A DNA stretch of 64,000 nt from Primula veris. Its lineage: Eukaryota; Streptophyta; Magnoliopsida; Ericales; Primulaceae. Position 1 is the first letter of the stretch. Each line of letters begins with the position of its first letter. Below the pieces are notes generated by a model. The model ran no database searches and had not been told where the DNA came from. It saw only the letters and a program-made list of their open reading frames with translations. The stretch spans positions 8,928,001 to 8,992,000 of the forward strand of contig OY821751.1 of the NCBI GenBank assembly GCA_963682055.1, given 5' to 3'. This document shows, piece after piece, positions 21,102 to 30,640 of the stretch. The position numbers and the translations under genes are program-made.

Positions 21102-23798
21102 TTATGGACTTAGGTCTATAGGTTCTTCATTTGCTTTTTTCTTTCCCGATTGCTTTTCCAACGCCATATATAATTTGAAATTTGGTCGAAAAAGTTCCTT
21201 CCATGGCGCAGCTGCCTCAGTGCGTGTTTGTTCCCACCGTGCTATAATTCCTGGCATTGGGAAGATCCCTTCTTTAGGAATAACCTGAGCATAGTGACAA
21301 CTGTTGACGAACACCATTACAGTCGGGATGTAATATGTCGTTCCCTGAGGCGGACCAGTATAAAGCGGTAAAAACGTAGAGTTCCACAGGTTTACCCCTC
21401 CATTTTGATTTTCCCATAAGGACAACAATACAATTGGCATATTGTAATGAGAAGCAATTAAAAACCCATAAGACGGAAATCTCATCCATTTGTCAATAGG
21501 TGCGGGATTTGTAGGATGATAAAAATTTAAACTTGATAAAATGTAATCATACCGGTAAGCTTCAAAGTCAAGATTCTCAAACAGCTCATAATAAACACCT
21601 TTCATTTACTGCAGCTCTTGAAACAATTCACATCTTATCGCGTACCAATCATCTTCCCCATTCTGTTTACCCGTCGCATTTGCAAGTACCCGGAACCCAC
21701 AGTTACCATCCCCACGCACATCATAAACCGTTTCGATGTAACTATGTAACATGACCCATATTTGGTCACTGTACAGGAAGGTTGGCCTATTGGGGGTGGG
21801 TTTAGGGTTCTGGTTTCGCGGCCTCCTAGTTGGGTTTACCCTTACCTCCGGTGTTTCATCGGCCTTGCCTTTGCCCTTGTCCCTACTAGCACCAGCACTC
21901 TGTTCCTCCACATACTCCCATCCCGACTTATCCTTCTTACTAGATTTGTCGCCTTTTCTAGGTCTCCCCCTATTTGCTCTCACTTCGGGGTCACTGACGG
22001 ATGTTCTGGCTGGTACGGTTATCTCTCGGAGTTGTGTTTTCATACGCCGTTTTTCAACATTCGTTTTGCTAGCGTAAACACTTTTAAACTCTTCTAGATC
22101 ACCCTCTACCCCATAATCATCGGTGTTCCCATTATCATCAATTACGTCTAATTTTTTCCAGAATGGATGAATATATTCTAGAGGAAGAGGCTTCCCGAAT
22201 AAAATATGTTCACTCATAATATGATGACAAGGTAAACCGTGAGACAATTTAAAACCGCAAGAACAATTCTCATCAGCCTGGCCACTACATTTTTTGTGTT
22301 CTTGGAATAATAAATCAAAGGCATAGTGTGTGATATACGACCTAAGATTTATAAATAGAGGCGTTTTTTCAGAATGTGGAAAATAAGACTTGCATTTATC
22401 CAACTTCGTCTTAATATCCTCAAACTGTTTTTCTAGAATTCTATTCACCTCTACCCAAACAGTTTCAAGCGTGCCAGTATTTGTGGAAAGGAATCTTTTC
22501 AGCTTAGCATGTTGTTGTTCGGCTCGATTGCTAGTTCTGTTACCTAGATGTGTTGTGTGGTTGGTATAGCATGCAACAAACTTTTTAGCATAATCATTTA
22601 AAAGATTGTCTACATACTTAATCACAGCAGGGTACGATTTGTAAGAGGTATTGAAATTAGTTCGGTTATAATTGTACTCCTCTATCGACTCAGAATCAAC
22701 CAATAAACCCCAATCATCTAGAAACGTTTGCCACTCCTCGTCAGGGATCTTTTTACGGCAGTTTTTCAAAACATTTTTTGCAATATGAAAAGTGCACAAA
22801 ATATGATGAGAGTCGGGAAAAACAACGGATAAAGCATTTGATAAGGCCATTTCCCTGTCGGTTACAAACACCCTAGGTAGTATACACCCCTCCAATGTAA
22901 CTTTAAATTTTTCCAATGCCCATATATAACTTTCTTGTGTCTCGTCACTCATGAAAACAAAACCTAAACAATATGTTTGGTTCGTTGATGTCATTCCTAC
23001 GACTTCTAGAAATGACATATTAAAACGGTTTGTCCTATATGTACAATCCATTAACAAGACATCAGGAAAAGCTTTGAACATCCTTATAGAATCGGGGTGT
23101 GCAAAAAACAAGTTCTCAAGGCAATGGGTTGATGGGTTCATATTATAGTAGAATGTGTAGCGATGTCTATCCAACAAATTAAAAAGTTCCTGTGTCGGGT
23201 TTCTACCATCTCGTTCTTTAAATTTCAGTCCGGCCAAAAAATTATGTATCGTTTTAGTGTTTGATACATTGTCAGGATTTCTATTTTTAATGGCCTCTAA
23301 TATTGCACCAACTTTAAAACTACTTTGCCTTAAAGTTTTAACAATTTCTTTTTCATCTTGGGTTAAACGAGCACGTCGTGCTTGACCTTGGAGGTAAGTT
23401 GGAGGTGGATGGTTATGTTGTCCATTTTCTACGTGACACATCCATTCACCATTAACTACGTAACCTTTAATGAAAAATGGACAGTCTTTTTTCTTTGTAC
23501 CTGATTTTACGGAAGATGGTTTCTTTTTTTCGTAAACCCCCGATTTATCACACACAATATCAACATACGGTGTCCTGCTCCCATCACCCCCTCCAGACCT
23601 ACGAATCGTAAGGATGAAACCCCAATTTCCAGCCACATCAGCAAGATCAGCAAGCATTTCATCCCTTGTTTCCCAAGTTAATTCATCAACTTCAAAGTGC
23701 TCTGAATAATCAGTTAGCTCATCGTTTGAGCCACTGGATGAATTCGCATTGTTGTTGTTATTCCATTGGTTGTTGTCATAACCATAGTTGTAATTCAT
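21102..23798 (-). CDS. MULE transposase with OTU protease-like C-terminus (stop codon inside OTU domain)
   Basis: The 730-codon frame 23798-21606 starts with an Asn-rich tail. It then has a WRKY/GCM1-type zinc-binding N-domain (C83, C106, QHNHPP near 127), a MULE DDE core with D251 (LLMDCTYRTN), D314 (FVTDREMA) and E427 (NRAEQQHAK), a SWIM finger (C512, C514, C524, H526), an AT-hook (RGRPRK near 610), and the start of an OTU domain with GDGNC (D697, C700). A TAA at 21606-21608 follows ELFQELQ. The same frame then continues for 167 codons (21605-21102) with the rest of the OTU fold, including a NSCHYAQV motif holding the expected His. All DDE residues and the OTU Cys and His are intact; only the stop separates the two halves. 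The product would cut and join the element's ends; the OTU part suggests ubiquitin or SUMO-like processing, which is inference. The start has a TATA box 120 bp upstream. Confidence 0.88.
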
Positions 23799-23915
23799 TT
23801 TCGGATAGGGTTTGTTTGTATATTTTATTGGGGAGAAATGAGGATTTTTTTAGAGATTTCCGAAATGTGTTTGTGTTTGATTTTATGGTTTGTTAGAATT
23901 GGCAAAATTGAGTCA

Positions 23916-23924
23916 TATTTATAG
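23916..23924 (-). promoter_or_regulatory. Probable TATA box of the MULE transposase gene
   Basis: The minus strand reads CTATAAATA about 120 bp upstream of the ATG at 23798. The first hairpin of the middle palindrome array begins about 11 bp further upstream, so the array occupies the proximal promoter. Confidence 0.6.
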
Positions 23925-23934
23925 GGTAAGTTTA

Positions 23935-24512
23935 CACTACAAACCGTATATTACTTTTACGGTTTGTAGTGAATTTTTGGTGTAGTCATTTCGAAACTTT
24001 AATAATGCATTGAGTAGTCATTTTCGGATAGGGTTGTCAAATCATAATAATTCAAAAGTGATAAGGTGTTGTCGGAATTATTTTGATAGATATGGTATCC
24101 AATGTAATTTACACTACAAACCGTATATTACTTTTACGGGTTGTAGTGTTTTTTTTGGAGTAGTCATTTCGAAACTTTAATAATGCATTGAGTAGTCATT
24201 TTCGGATAGGGTTGTCAAGTCATAATAATTCAAAAGTGATAATGTGTTGTCGGAATTATTTTGATAGATATGGTATCCAATGTAATTTACACTACAAACC
24301 GTATATTACTTTTACGGTTTGTAGTTTATTTCTTTTTTACGTTATTAACGGTGATTCCGTGTAAAAAGTACATTCGTAAAACGTCGCTGCTCAAATCAGG
24401 GGTGCAAACCGTACATTACTTTTACGGTTTGCACATAAAACAAGCAAACCGTACATTTAATGTACGGTTTGTATGAAATTTGTACAAACCGTACATTAAA
24501 TGTACGGTTTGT
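23935..24512. repeat. Middle palindrome array, partly on a ~179-bp direct repeat
   Basis: Palindromes occur at 23935-23971, 24112-24148, about 24290-24326, 24403-24433, 24445-24471 and 24484-24512. The first three have 14-bp arms CACTACAAACCGTA/TACGGTTTGTAGTG (one with a mismatch) and lie on a ~179-bp direct repeat. The last two (CAAACCGTACATT around a single base) are almost perfect. All share the ACCGTA...TACGGT core with the end arrays. They lie directly upstream of the transposase promoter. Confidence 0.85.
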
Positions 24513-24535
24513 ATGTATATTTCAGAATATTTAGT

Positions 24536-25135
24536 TTTTAGGGGTTTAGGGTTTAGGGTTTAGGGTTTGTAATTTAGGGGTTAAGGGTTAGGGTTTGTAA
24601 ATTAGGGTTTAGGGTTTAGATTTTAGGGTTTAGGGTTTATGGTTTGTAATTTAGGGTTTAGGGTTTAGGGGTTAGGGTTTGTAAATTAGGGTTTAGGGTT
24701 TAGATTTTAGGGTTTAGGGTTTATGGTTTGTAATTTAGGGTTTAGGGTTTAGGGGTTAGGGTTTGTAAATTAGGGTTTAGGGTTTAGATTTTAGGGTTTA
24801 GGGTTTAGGGTTTATGGTTTGTAATTTAGGGTTTAGGGTTTAGGGTTAGGGTTTGTAAATTAGGGTTTAGGGTTTAGGGTTTAGATTTTATGGTTTATGG
24901 TTTAGGGTTTGTGGTTTGTAATTTAGGGTTTAGGGTTTAGGGGTTAGGGTTTGTAATTTAGGGTTTTGGTTTCAGGGTTTAGAATTTAGGGTTTAGGGTT
25001 TGTAATTTAGGGTTTAGTGTTCAAGGTTTAGGGGTTAGGGTTTAGTGTTCAAGGTTTAGGGTTTAAGGTTTAGAATTTAGGGTTTAGGGTTTAGGGTTTA
25101 GAATTTAGGGTTTAGGGTTTAGGGTTTAGGGTTTG
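24536..25135 (+). repeat. Interstitial telomere-like repeat, degenerate (TTTAGGG)n
   Basis: About 600 bp of TTTAGGG units with frequent variants (TTTAGGGG, TTTATGG, TTGTAAATTAGGG, GATTTTAGGG). These form a higher-order repeat of roughly 85-90 bp, recognisable from recurrent GTAATTTAGGG and GTAAATTAGGG blocks. TTTAGGG is the standard plant telomere repeat. Here it lies between the PMD gene and the transposase promoter, inside the presumed element. Confidence 0.9.
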
Positions 25136-25482
25136 TAAAAACTCAATATTGGTTCTATCAATTAAAATACAGAATATTTTTTACCCTAAAACATACAAAT
25201 CAAACATACGAATCAAATTAAACTTACGAAATTATAACGTACAAATCAAACATAGAAATCAAATTAAACCTACGAATTTATAATATTCCAACCCTAGCTA
25301 ATAATAAAACTGACAAATCAAACATAGAAATCAAATACAAAAACAGTGCATTTATTTTTTTTTGTAACGACTAAATGTTTTAAAGTTGGACATAGGGAGC
25401 ATCTTTCCCGCCGATGTTAATCTATCGGATGACGGCTCAGCAGACTCTTCGATTCGTTTAGCTCCGTACGCCGTCTTTGTCG
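25136..25482. other. Non-coding stretch 3' of the PMD gene
   Basis: Short imperfect tandem repeats of an ACAAATCAAACATAGAAATC unit occupy 25190-25345. The GC-rich 25385-25480 is the immediate 3' flank of the PMD gene; a 63-codon open frame there on the minus strand overlaps the PMD last exon in another frame and is not supported. Confidence 0.4.
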
Positions 25483-27704
25483 CTACTGCGATTCTGGATG
25501 CGGCGCACGCTCGTGGGATGTAACTGTCAACCCTCGACTCCAACTGTCGGTTGACTGATGACTAGGATGATGCTCGAACGGGACATCATCCTGAACGTAG
25601 CCCGACCCAGCAAAAGAAGCACGACGACCATGACCGCTTGAACTCGGACCCGGACCCTGATCTGTAGTCGGGGGTCGACCTCCACTGGTTCTTCTACCGC
25701 CGCTACTAGATTCGCCTTCCCCTCTGTCTCTTTCGTCGGGACGCCGACAACTTGCCGACCTAGTGTAATTTCTTGGGTCGTAACGTAGGTCGTCATCACC
25801 ATCGTCGTCGTCGTCGTCGTCATCGTCATCCTCCCCATCCGACTGTTCATCAGCTGACCCGTACGGATTCAATCCCATTTCAGCGAAGTCCTTTCGTAGT
25901 AAGTCCACTTCCGTTTTCAATTTATGCTGTTTGAATGATTTGAAATTTCGGCGCAATACCGCTTTCTGAAAAAAAAAACCAATCAAAAACGATTTTATAA
26001 GTATTGAAATATACAAACAGAAAAATAACAATCAAATATTAATGAACTTTAATTAGTTGTTACCATTTTACTGAACAACCCTGTATGCTCCCGGAAACCG
26101 TGAGATGGCGGGGCAAGTTCAGGTGGGTTTATGAAGATGCGGGTCCGCTCTCTATACCATTTCATGTAACCCGGTGACGTCCCCGTGCCATATTCGCCGT
26201 TAATAAGACGGGTGTGGCGGTCATTCCACGCGGCTATAAATTCTCCGGTTAGTAAAGGCCAGTCGTGTTTTTTCCCAATCCCATATCTTCTATCCTTGCC
26301 GTGACCATGTCTGGGTTTCCAAATATATGTAGGGACCCGCTGCACAAAACCGAACTGTCTCATGAACCTGTCCGCGGGGTGGTACTCAATCTTCTCATTA
26401 CAAATGAGAGGCACAGAACAATGCCACATATAACGGCCCCGCGTGCAGTATTCCGGATACTGATTGAGATCCCCGTAAGGTTGCCACACTATCTGTTATC
26501 AGCAAAAGTAGAATATATAAACAATGGTTTAAAAATAGACGAGTAATAAATTCTGTGCACATAAGACAAATGCAAACATATACAACATATAATACGTAAG
26601 TTACATATAATACGAAAATTAAAATTTACCTGTTCAGGCGACATATTGTCAAACTGGTCACGTATGTGGACCACATTATGTCCGTAGACATATGGCGTAA
26701 GGTTAGTTTGCCTCCACATCTTCCATCTGTAATATACAAATAAAAACCGATAAACAATAAATATAACCGGCAGCTAAGTAAATGATAGATGACACAATAA
26801 TATAAAAAAGCAAATCCAATTCAAAAACTAAATAAATATCATACCTGTAACCGAGGGGGAACCTAGGCAAGCCCTCCGGTGGCTCGACATCTTCCGGCAG
26901 CTCTTCACACGGTCTAACCGGCAGTAGTCTGGTAATCGCCCACATATCCAGAAACATCACCGCCCCGCTTACTCCGGTTGTCTTACAACGTACCACCCTG
27001 CATAGATTAGCCTCTAACCAGGCCAGAAGAGCTGATCCCCAACTATACTCAGCACATGTGTCAAAATCCTCCAGAAATGGCAGAGGCCAGAGTGGAATCT
27101 GATCACTGCTCTTATCCGAAAACACATGTGCAGCCAGTAATAATAGCATGGCAGCCCTAGACTGATATAGTAAACGCTCCTCACTAGGGTTGGGGGGTAA
27201 TTCACCGAAGGTCTGTAACATCCAATCAAGTCTAACTGTTAGACAGTTTTGATCGACTTGATTGTCAGCCGGCCTAACACCCAACAAACTCTCCATCATA
27301 GCCAACCTGCTCGCCTTCGTGTCATTCCGCTCCGACCGGGTCACAGCAAGACCATCCACCCTCAGACCAAGCATAATCTCTACATCCTGTAAAGATATCC
27401 CCAACTCTCCCCCGACAAAATGGAACGTGTGCGACTCATCACGCCACCTATCAACTAAGGCTGTAATCAACCCTCGGTCTACGGTATAATTACCTATACT
27501 GTAAATACCGTAAAAACCAGCCCTAATGATATTTTGAACTACCCTTTCAGGCGTCGGTATCTGCCAACTATAATTATAAACCCTAATCTTATTGGCATCT
27601 CCTCTACCCGCTTCTCTGCCAGCATCCCAAGTCTGATTAGAAATGTGACCAGTCTGTCGTAAAATACCCAACCTCCCTTTAATATGTGGACCTGGGTCTG
27701 CCAT
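25483..27704 (-). CDS. Plant mobile domain (PMD, MAIN/MAIL1-like) protein, 4 exons, 622 aa
   Basis: Exons on the minus strand are 27704-26845, 26726-26630, 26492-26064 and 25965-25483, with GT-AG borders and matching phases (1869 nt with TAG). The N-terminal part is a typical PMD: RVYNYSWQIPTPERVVQNIIRAG, GLITALVDRWRDESHTFHF, GELGISLQDVEIMLGLRVDG, a W-rich middle, and LPRFPLGYRW. The middle exons add CSVPLICNEKIEYHPADRFMRQFGF. The C-terminus is low complexity with an acidic run (about ten D in a row) and Gly/Ser/Arg-rich segments. PMD proteins occur both as host nuclear proteins in genome maintenance and silencing (MAIN, MAIL1) and as cargo of MULE and other transposons; this one sits beside a MULE transposase and is probably transposon-borne. 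The start is MADPGPH; an ATG six codons upstream is also in frame. The coding frame is undamaged. Confidence 0.9.
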
Positions 27705-27716
27705 CCTAACTATGAT

Positions 27717-28556
27717 AACCAAATATAACTCAATTAATGATAACCAAAAAATGATAACATAACCAATTAATGATAACCAAACAATGATAACTCAATGATA
27801 ACCAATTAATGATAACCAAACAATGATAACTCAATTATAACCAATTAATGATAACAAAACAATGATAACCAAACAATCATTTAATCATAAACCAAACAAT
27901 AATAATTCAATTTTTTAATCATAACCAAACACACATTTTTTCATAAACCAAACAATAATAATTCAATTTTTTAATCATAACCAAACACACATTTAATCAT
28001 AAACCAAACAATAATAATTCAATTTTTTAATCATAACCAAACACACATTTTTTCATAAACCAAACAATAATAATTCAATTTTTTAATCATAACCAAACAC
28101 ACATTTAATCATAAACCAAACAATAATAATTCAATTTTTTAATCATAACCAAACACACATTTTTTCATAAACAAAAACAATAATAATTCAATTTTTTAAT
28201 CATAACCAAACAATCATTTAATCATAAACAAAAACAATAATAATTCAATTTTTTAATCATAACCAAACACACATTTAATCATAAATAAACAATAATAATT
28301 CAATTTTTTAATCATAACCAAACACACATTTTTTCATAAACCAAACAATAATAATTCAATTTTTTAATCATAACCAAACACACATTTTTTCATAAACAAA
28401 AACAATAATAATTCAATTTTTTAATCATAACCAAACAATCATTTAATCATAAACCAAACAATAATAATTCAATTTTTTAATCATAACCAAACACACATTT
28501 TTTCATAAACCAAACAATAATAATTCAATTTTTTAATCATAACCAAACACATTATC
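27717..28556. repeat. Minisatellite upstream of the PMD gene
   Basis: The first part (27717-27880) repeats TGATAACCAATTAATGATAACC. From about 27890 a unit of roughly 55-60 bp (AATAATAATTCAATTTTTTAATCATAACCAAACACACATTT...) repeats about a dozen times, alternating between TTTTTTCATAAACC and TTTAATCATAAACC variants. It may lie in a 5'-UTR intron of the PMD gene. Confidence 0.85.
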
Positions 28557-28584
28557 AACAATTCAAATTAACCAAACAAAATAA

Positions 28585-28890
28585 AAAAACATGCAAAAAT
28601 GTGACAAATATCAACAATTATTAAAATTTCTATAATTAATATAAACAAACAACAAACAATTATATATAGCTAAGTGAATTATGGTTTTGCATATTTTATA
28701 TATTTTTTCCTATTTTACAAATTAAAATTACAAAAAATAAAAAAACATGCAAAAATGGGACAAATATCAACAATTATTAAAATTTCTATAATTAATATAA
28801 ACAAACAACAAACAATTATATATAGCTAAGTGAATTATGGATTTGCATATTTTATATATTTTTTCCTATTTTACAAATTTAAATTACACA
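28585..28890. repeat. Tandem duplication of a ~150-bp unit
   Basis: The block starting AAAAAACATGCAAAAATG at about 28586 recurs almost unchanged from about 28739 (AATATCAACAATTATT, TATATATAGCTAAGTGAATT and TTTTTTCCTATTTTACAAATT in both). Confidence 0.8.
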
Positions 28891-28924
28891 AAATACATAA
28901 TAAATTAGAGAATAAAATATATAC

Positions 28925-29070
28925 CCTTGAATTATGGATAAATTTGATTGATGATTTGGGGTTTTTTGTTAAGAAAGTTGATAGTTAATTGTGGTTGATT
29001 GATTTGGGTGATTTTTTGGGTTGAAAATTGGGGGTTTTTGAGAGAAAGAGAGAGAGTGTAGAATAAAATG
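28925..29070 (-). promoter_or_regulatory. Possible leader or promoter region of the PMD gene
   Basis: On the minus strand 29070-28925 is a CT-rich stretch (CTCTCTCTTTCTCTC) followed by AACCCAAAAAATCACCC-type sequence, the composition of a plant 5' UTR. If so, a non-coding first exon would be spliced over the minisatellite to the ATG at 27704. This is inference from composition only. Confidence 0.3.
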
Positions 29071-29107
29071 TTATTTTTTTTAAAAAAAACGTAACATTCT
29101 GTTTTTT

Positions 29108-29332
29108 AGGGACTGTCTGTGTAATTTTCGCGCAGGGACTGACTGTGTAATTTTGAAAAGCAGGGACTGACTGTGTAATTTCTACAGAAATTACACAGAC
29201 CGTAGATTAAATCTACGGTTTACAGTGTAAACCGTAGATTTAATCTACGGTTTGAATTAAACTAATGCAAACCGTAGATTAAATCTACGGTCTACAGTGA
29301 AACACTGTAGACCGTAGATTTAATCTACGGTC
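29108..29332. repeat. Right palindrome array preceded by a 27-bp tandem repeat
   Basis: Three copies of AGGGACTGACTGTGTAATTT (29108, 29135, 29161, the first with one change) lead into the palindrome CTGTGTAATTT-CTACAG-AAATTACACAG (29171-29198). Four palindromes with the CCGTAGATT/AATCTACGG core follow, two with central T and two with central A, together with a CTACAGTG/CACTGTAG pair. It matches the left array in core sequence. Confidence 0.85.
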
Positions 29333-29653
29333 ATTGCGTTTTTACAGAATTTTTGAGGTTTAAAAATCCATCCTCAATAAAAACACCAATCAATCCACGT
29401 GTACAAATTTTAAACCTTTGACTTTTGAGAAAAAAATTAGAAATCAAGGTAAAAATAAATAAATTAAAAAACTAAGGTACATAAATGAAGAACCCACGTA
29501 CAAAAGTTAAAAATTAAGAAATCAAGGTATTAAAAAAAAGGTGAGGAAACCAATGTAGCCAAAGAGTATAAAACCCGTATTTTGGAAATATATACAAAAA
29601 TAATATAAAGTATGTGTATATATATATTTTTGTGTTTATTTGTATATATACAT

Positions 29654-29675
29654 TGTTCGATCCATCTTCACCGCG
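29654..29675 (+). pseudogene. 3' fragment of tRNA-Phe with its downstream flank
   Basis: TGTTCGATCCATCTTCACCGC matches the T arm and acceptor end of the tRNA-Phe at 19016-19088 with one base changed. The following TTACTTTTTATTTATTTAATTTTAC also resembles that gene's downstream flank. The 5' part of the tRNA is missing. Confidence 0.7.
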
Positions 29676-30372
29676 TTACTTTTTATTTATTTAATTTTAC
29701 TTTTCAAAATGAAAAAAACCACTTTAGTCCCTTAGTTTAAATCAGTATCTAGACATTTTGTCTATTGAGATTGGATAAGAGAATTGTTTCAAACTTTAGT
29801 TGGAATTTCTAACTACGTTTTGTCTACAGGACGGTCCGTCATTGTGAGAGGATTAATATTTTTTTTCTTTAATATTAATGAATGCATAGGAAAAAAAAAA
29901 ACATAGAAAGTGGGAATCAAACTGAACAAATAGAGTAAGGATCTAATTACAACTATCACGTATTAACCATTGAACTAAACAACTAATTGTGATTTATTAC
30001 TTAATAAAAATTATTAATACTTAAAACTGTATGAGTAATTGGGATTGTTCTAAAAAAAACTTATCGAGATGATTTGGCCAAGATCCCGGCATTAATCGAC
30101 TTGCACGTGGTCCGCCACTGTTTGTCTCTTTTGGAAATTCACATAGTTTTGTTTTGCATGGCCATCGAAATAGAATTATGGGATAATTGGGATTTATTAC
30201 ATGGGAGAATCATATGCTATCTCACCCTTTATTCAAAATTCTATAATCCAAAAACCTCACTAGAAAACTTAATACTAGTTTATTGTGTACGTACGTACAT
30301 ATTGGACTAGTCACGTATTATAATTTTTTGAAAACTAAAAACGATAATTGAAAGATGGGAATAGCGCTGACT

Positions 30373-30640
30373 TCGTTTCGGTTTTTAGCAAAACCGAAAC
30401 CGAGCATATTTTTCGGTTCGCTTTTTTTCGGTTTCGGTATTTTTATTTTTTGGACCGAACCAGACTGGTTTTTTTCGATACAGTTTCGATTTTTTTCGGT
30501 TTTCTTCTGTTTTTTTTGTTTCGGTCTTTTTCGGTTCGATTTTATTAAAAACCAAAACCGACCCAAAAAAATTTCGTTTTTCAGTTTCGGTCTTTTACGG
30601 TTCAGTTATCGATGCGGTTAGATTTTTCTGGTTTTTGATC
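30373..30640. repeat. Dispersed CGGTTTCGG-rich repeat, copy 1
   Basis: Begins CGGTTTTTAGCAAAACCGAAACCGAG and continues with TTTTTCGGTTT-type words. The same sequence in the same orientation is at 43914-44147. It resembles common non-autonomous plant DNA-transposon ends; the internal open frames are repeat artefacts. Confidence 0.6.

Larger units (their letters stand above)
19916..29332 (-). mobile_element. Large Mutator-like unit carrying MULE-OTU transposase and a plant mobile domain gene (outer limits approximate)
   Basis: Arrays of CCGTA...TACGG palindromes at 19916-20008 and 29171-29332 bracket a MULE transposase gene and a PMD gene, both on the minus strand, with a third palindrome array between them (23935-24512). 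Both genes are otherwise unrelated to the flanks, and the interior is filled with tandem repeats and a telomere-like block. Together these suggest one composite element of about 9.4 kb. MULE-type elements with PMD genes are known in plants. I could not find a 9-11 bp target duplication or long terminal inverted repeats, so the exact ends are unproven; the palindrome arrays may be subterminal rather than terminal. Confidence 0.6.

Noticed and set aside
21751..22097. Plus-strand open frames over the MULE gene
   Set aside because: Shadows of the minus-strand transposase frame, with no motifs of their own.
25352..25543. 63-codon minus-strand frame after the PMD gene
   Set aside because: Overlaps the PMD last exon in another frame and has no recognisable motif; the PMD frame has consistent splicing and composition.
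30318..30621. Phe/Lys-rich open frames on both strands
   Set aside because: Low-complexity translation of the CGGTTTCGG dispersed repeat.
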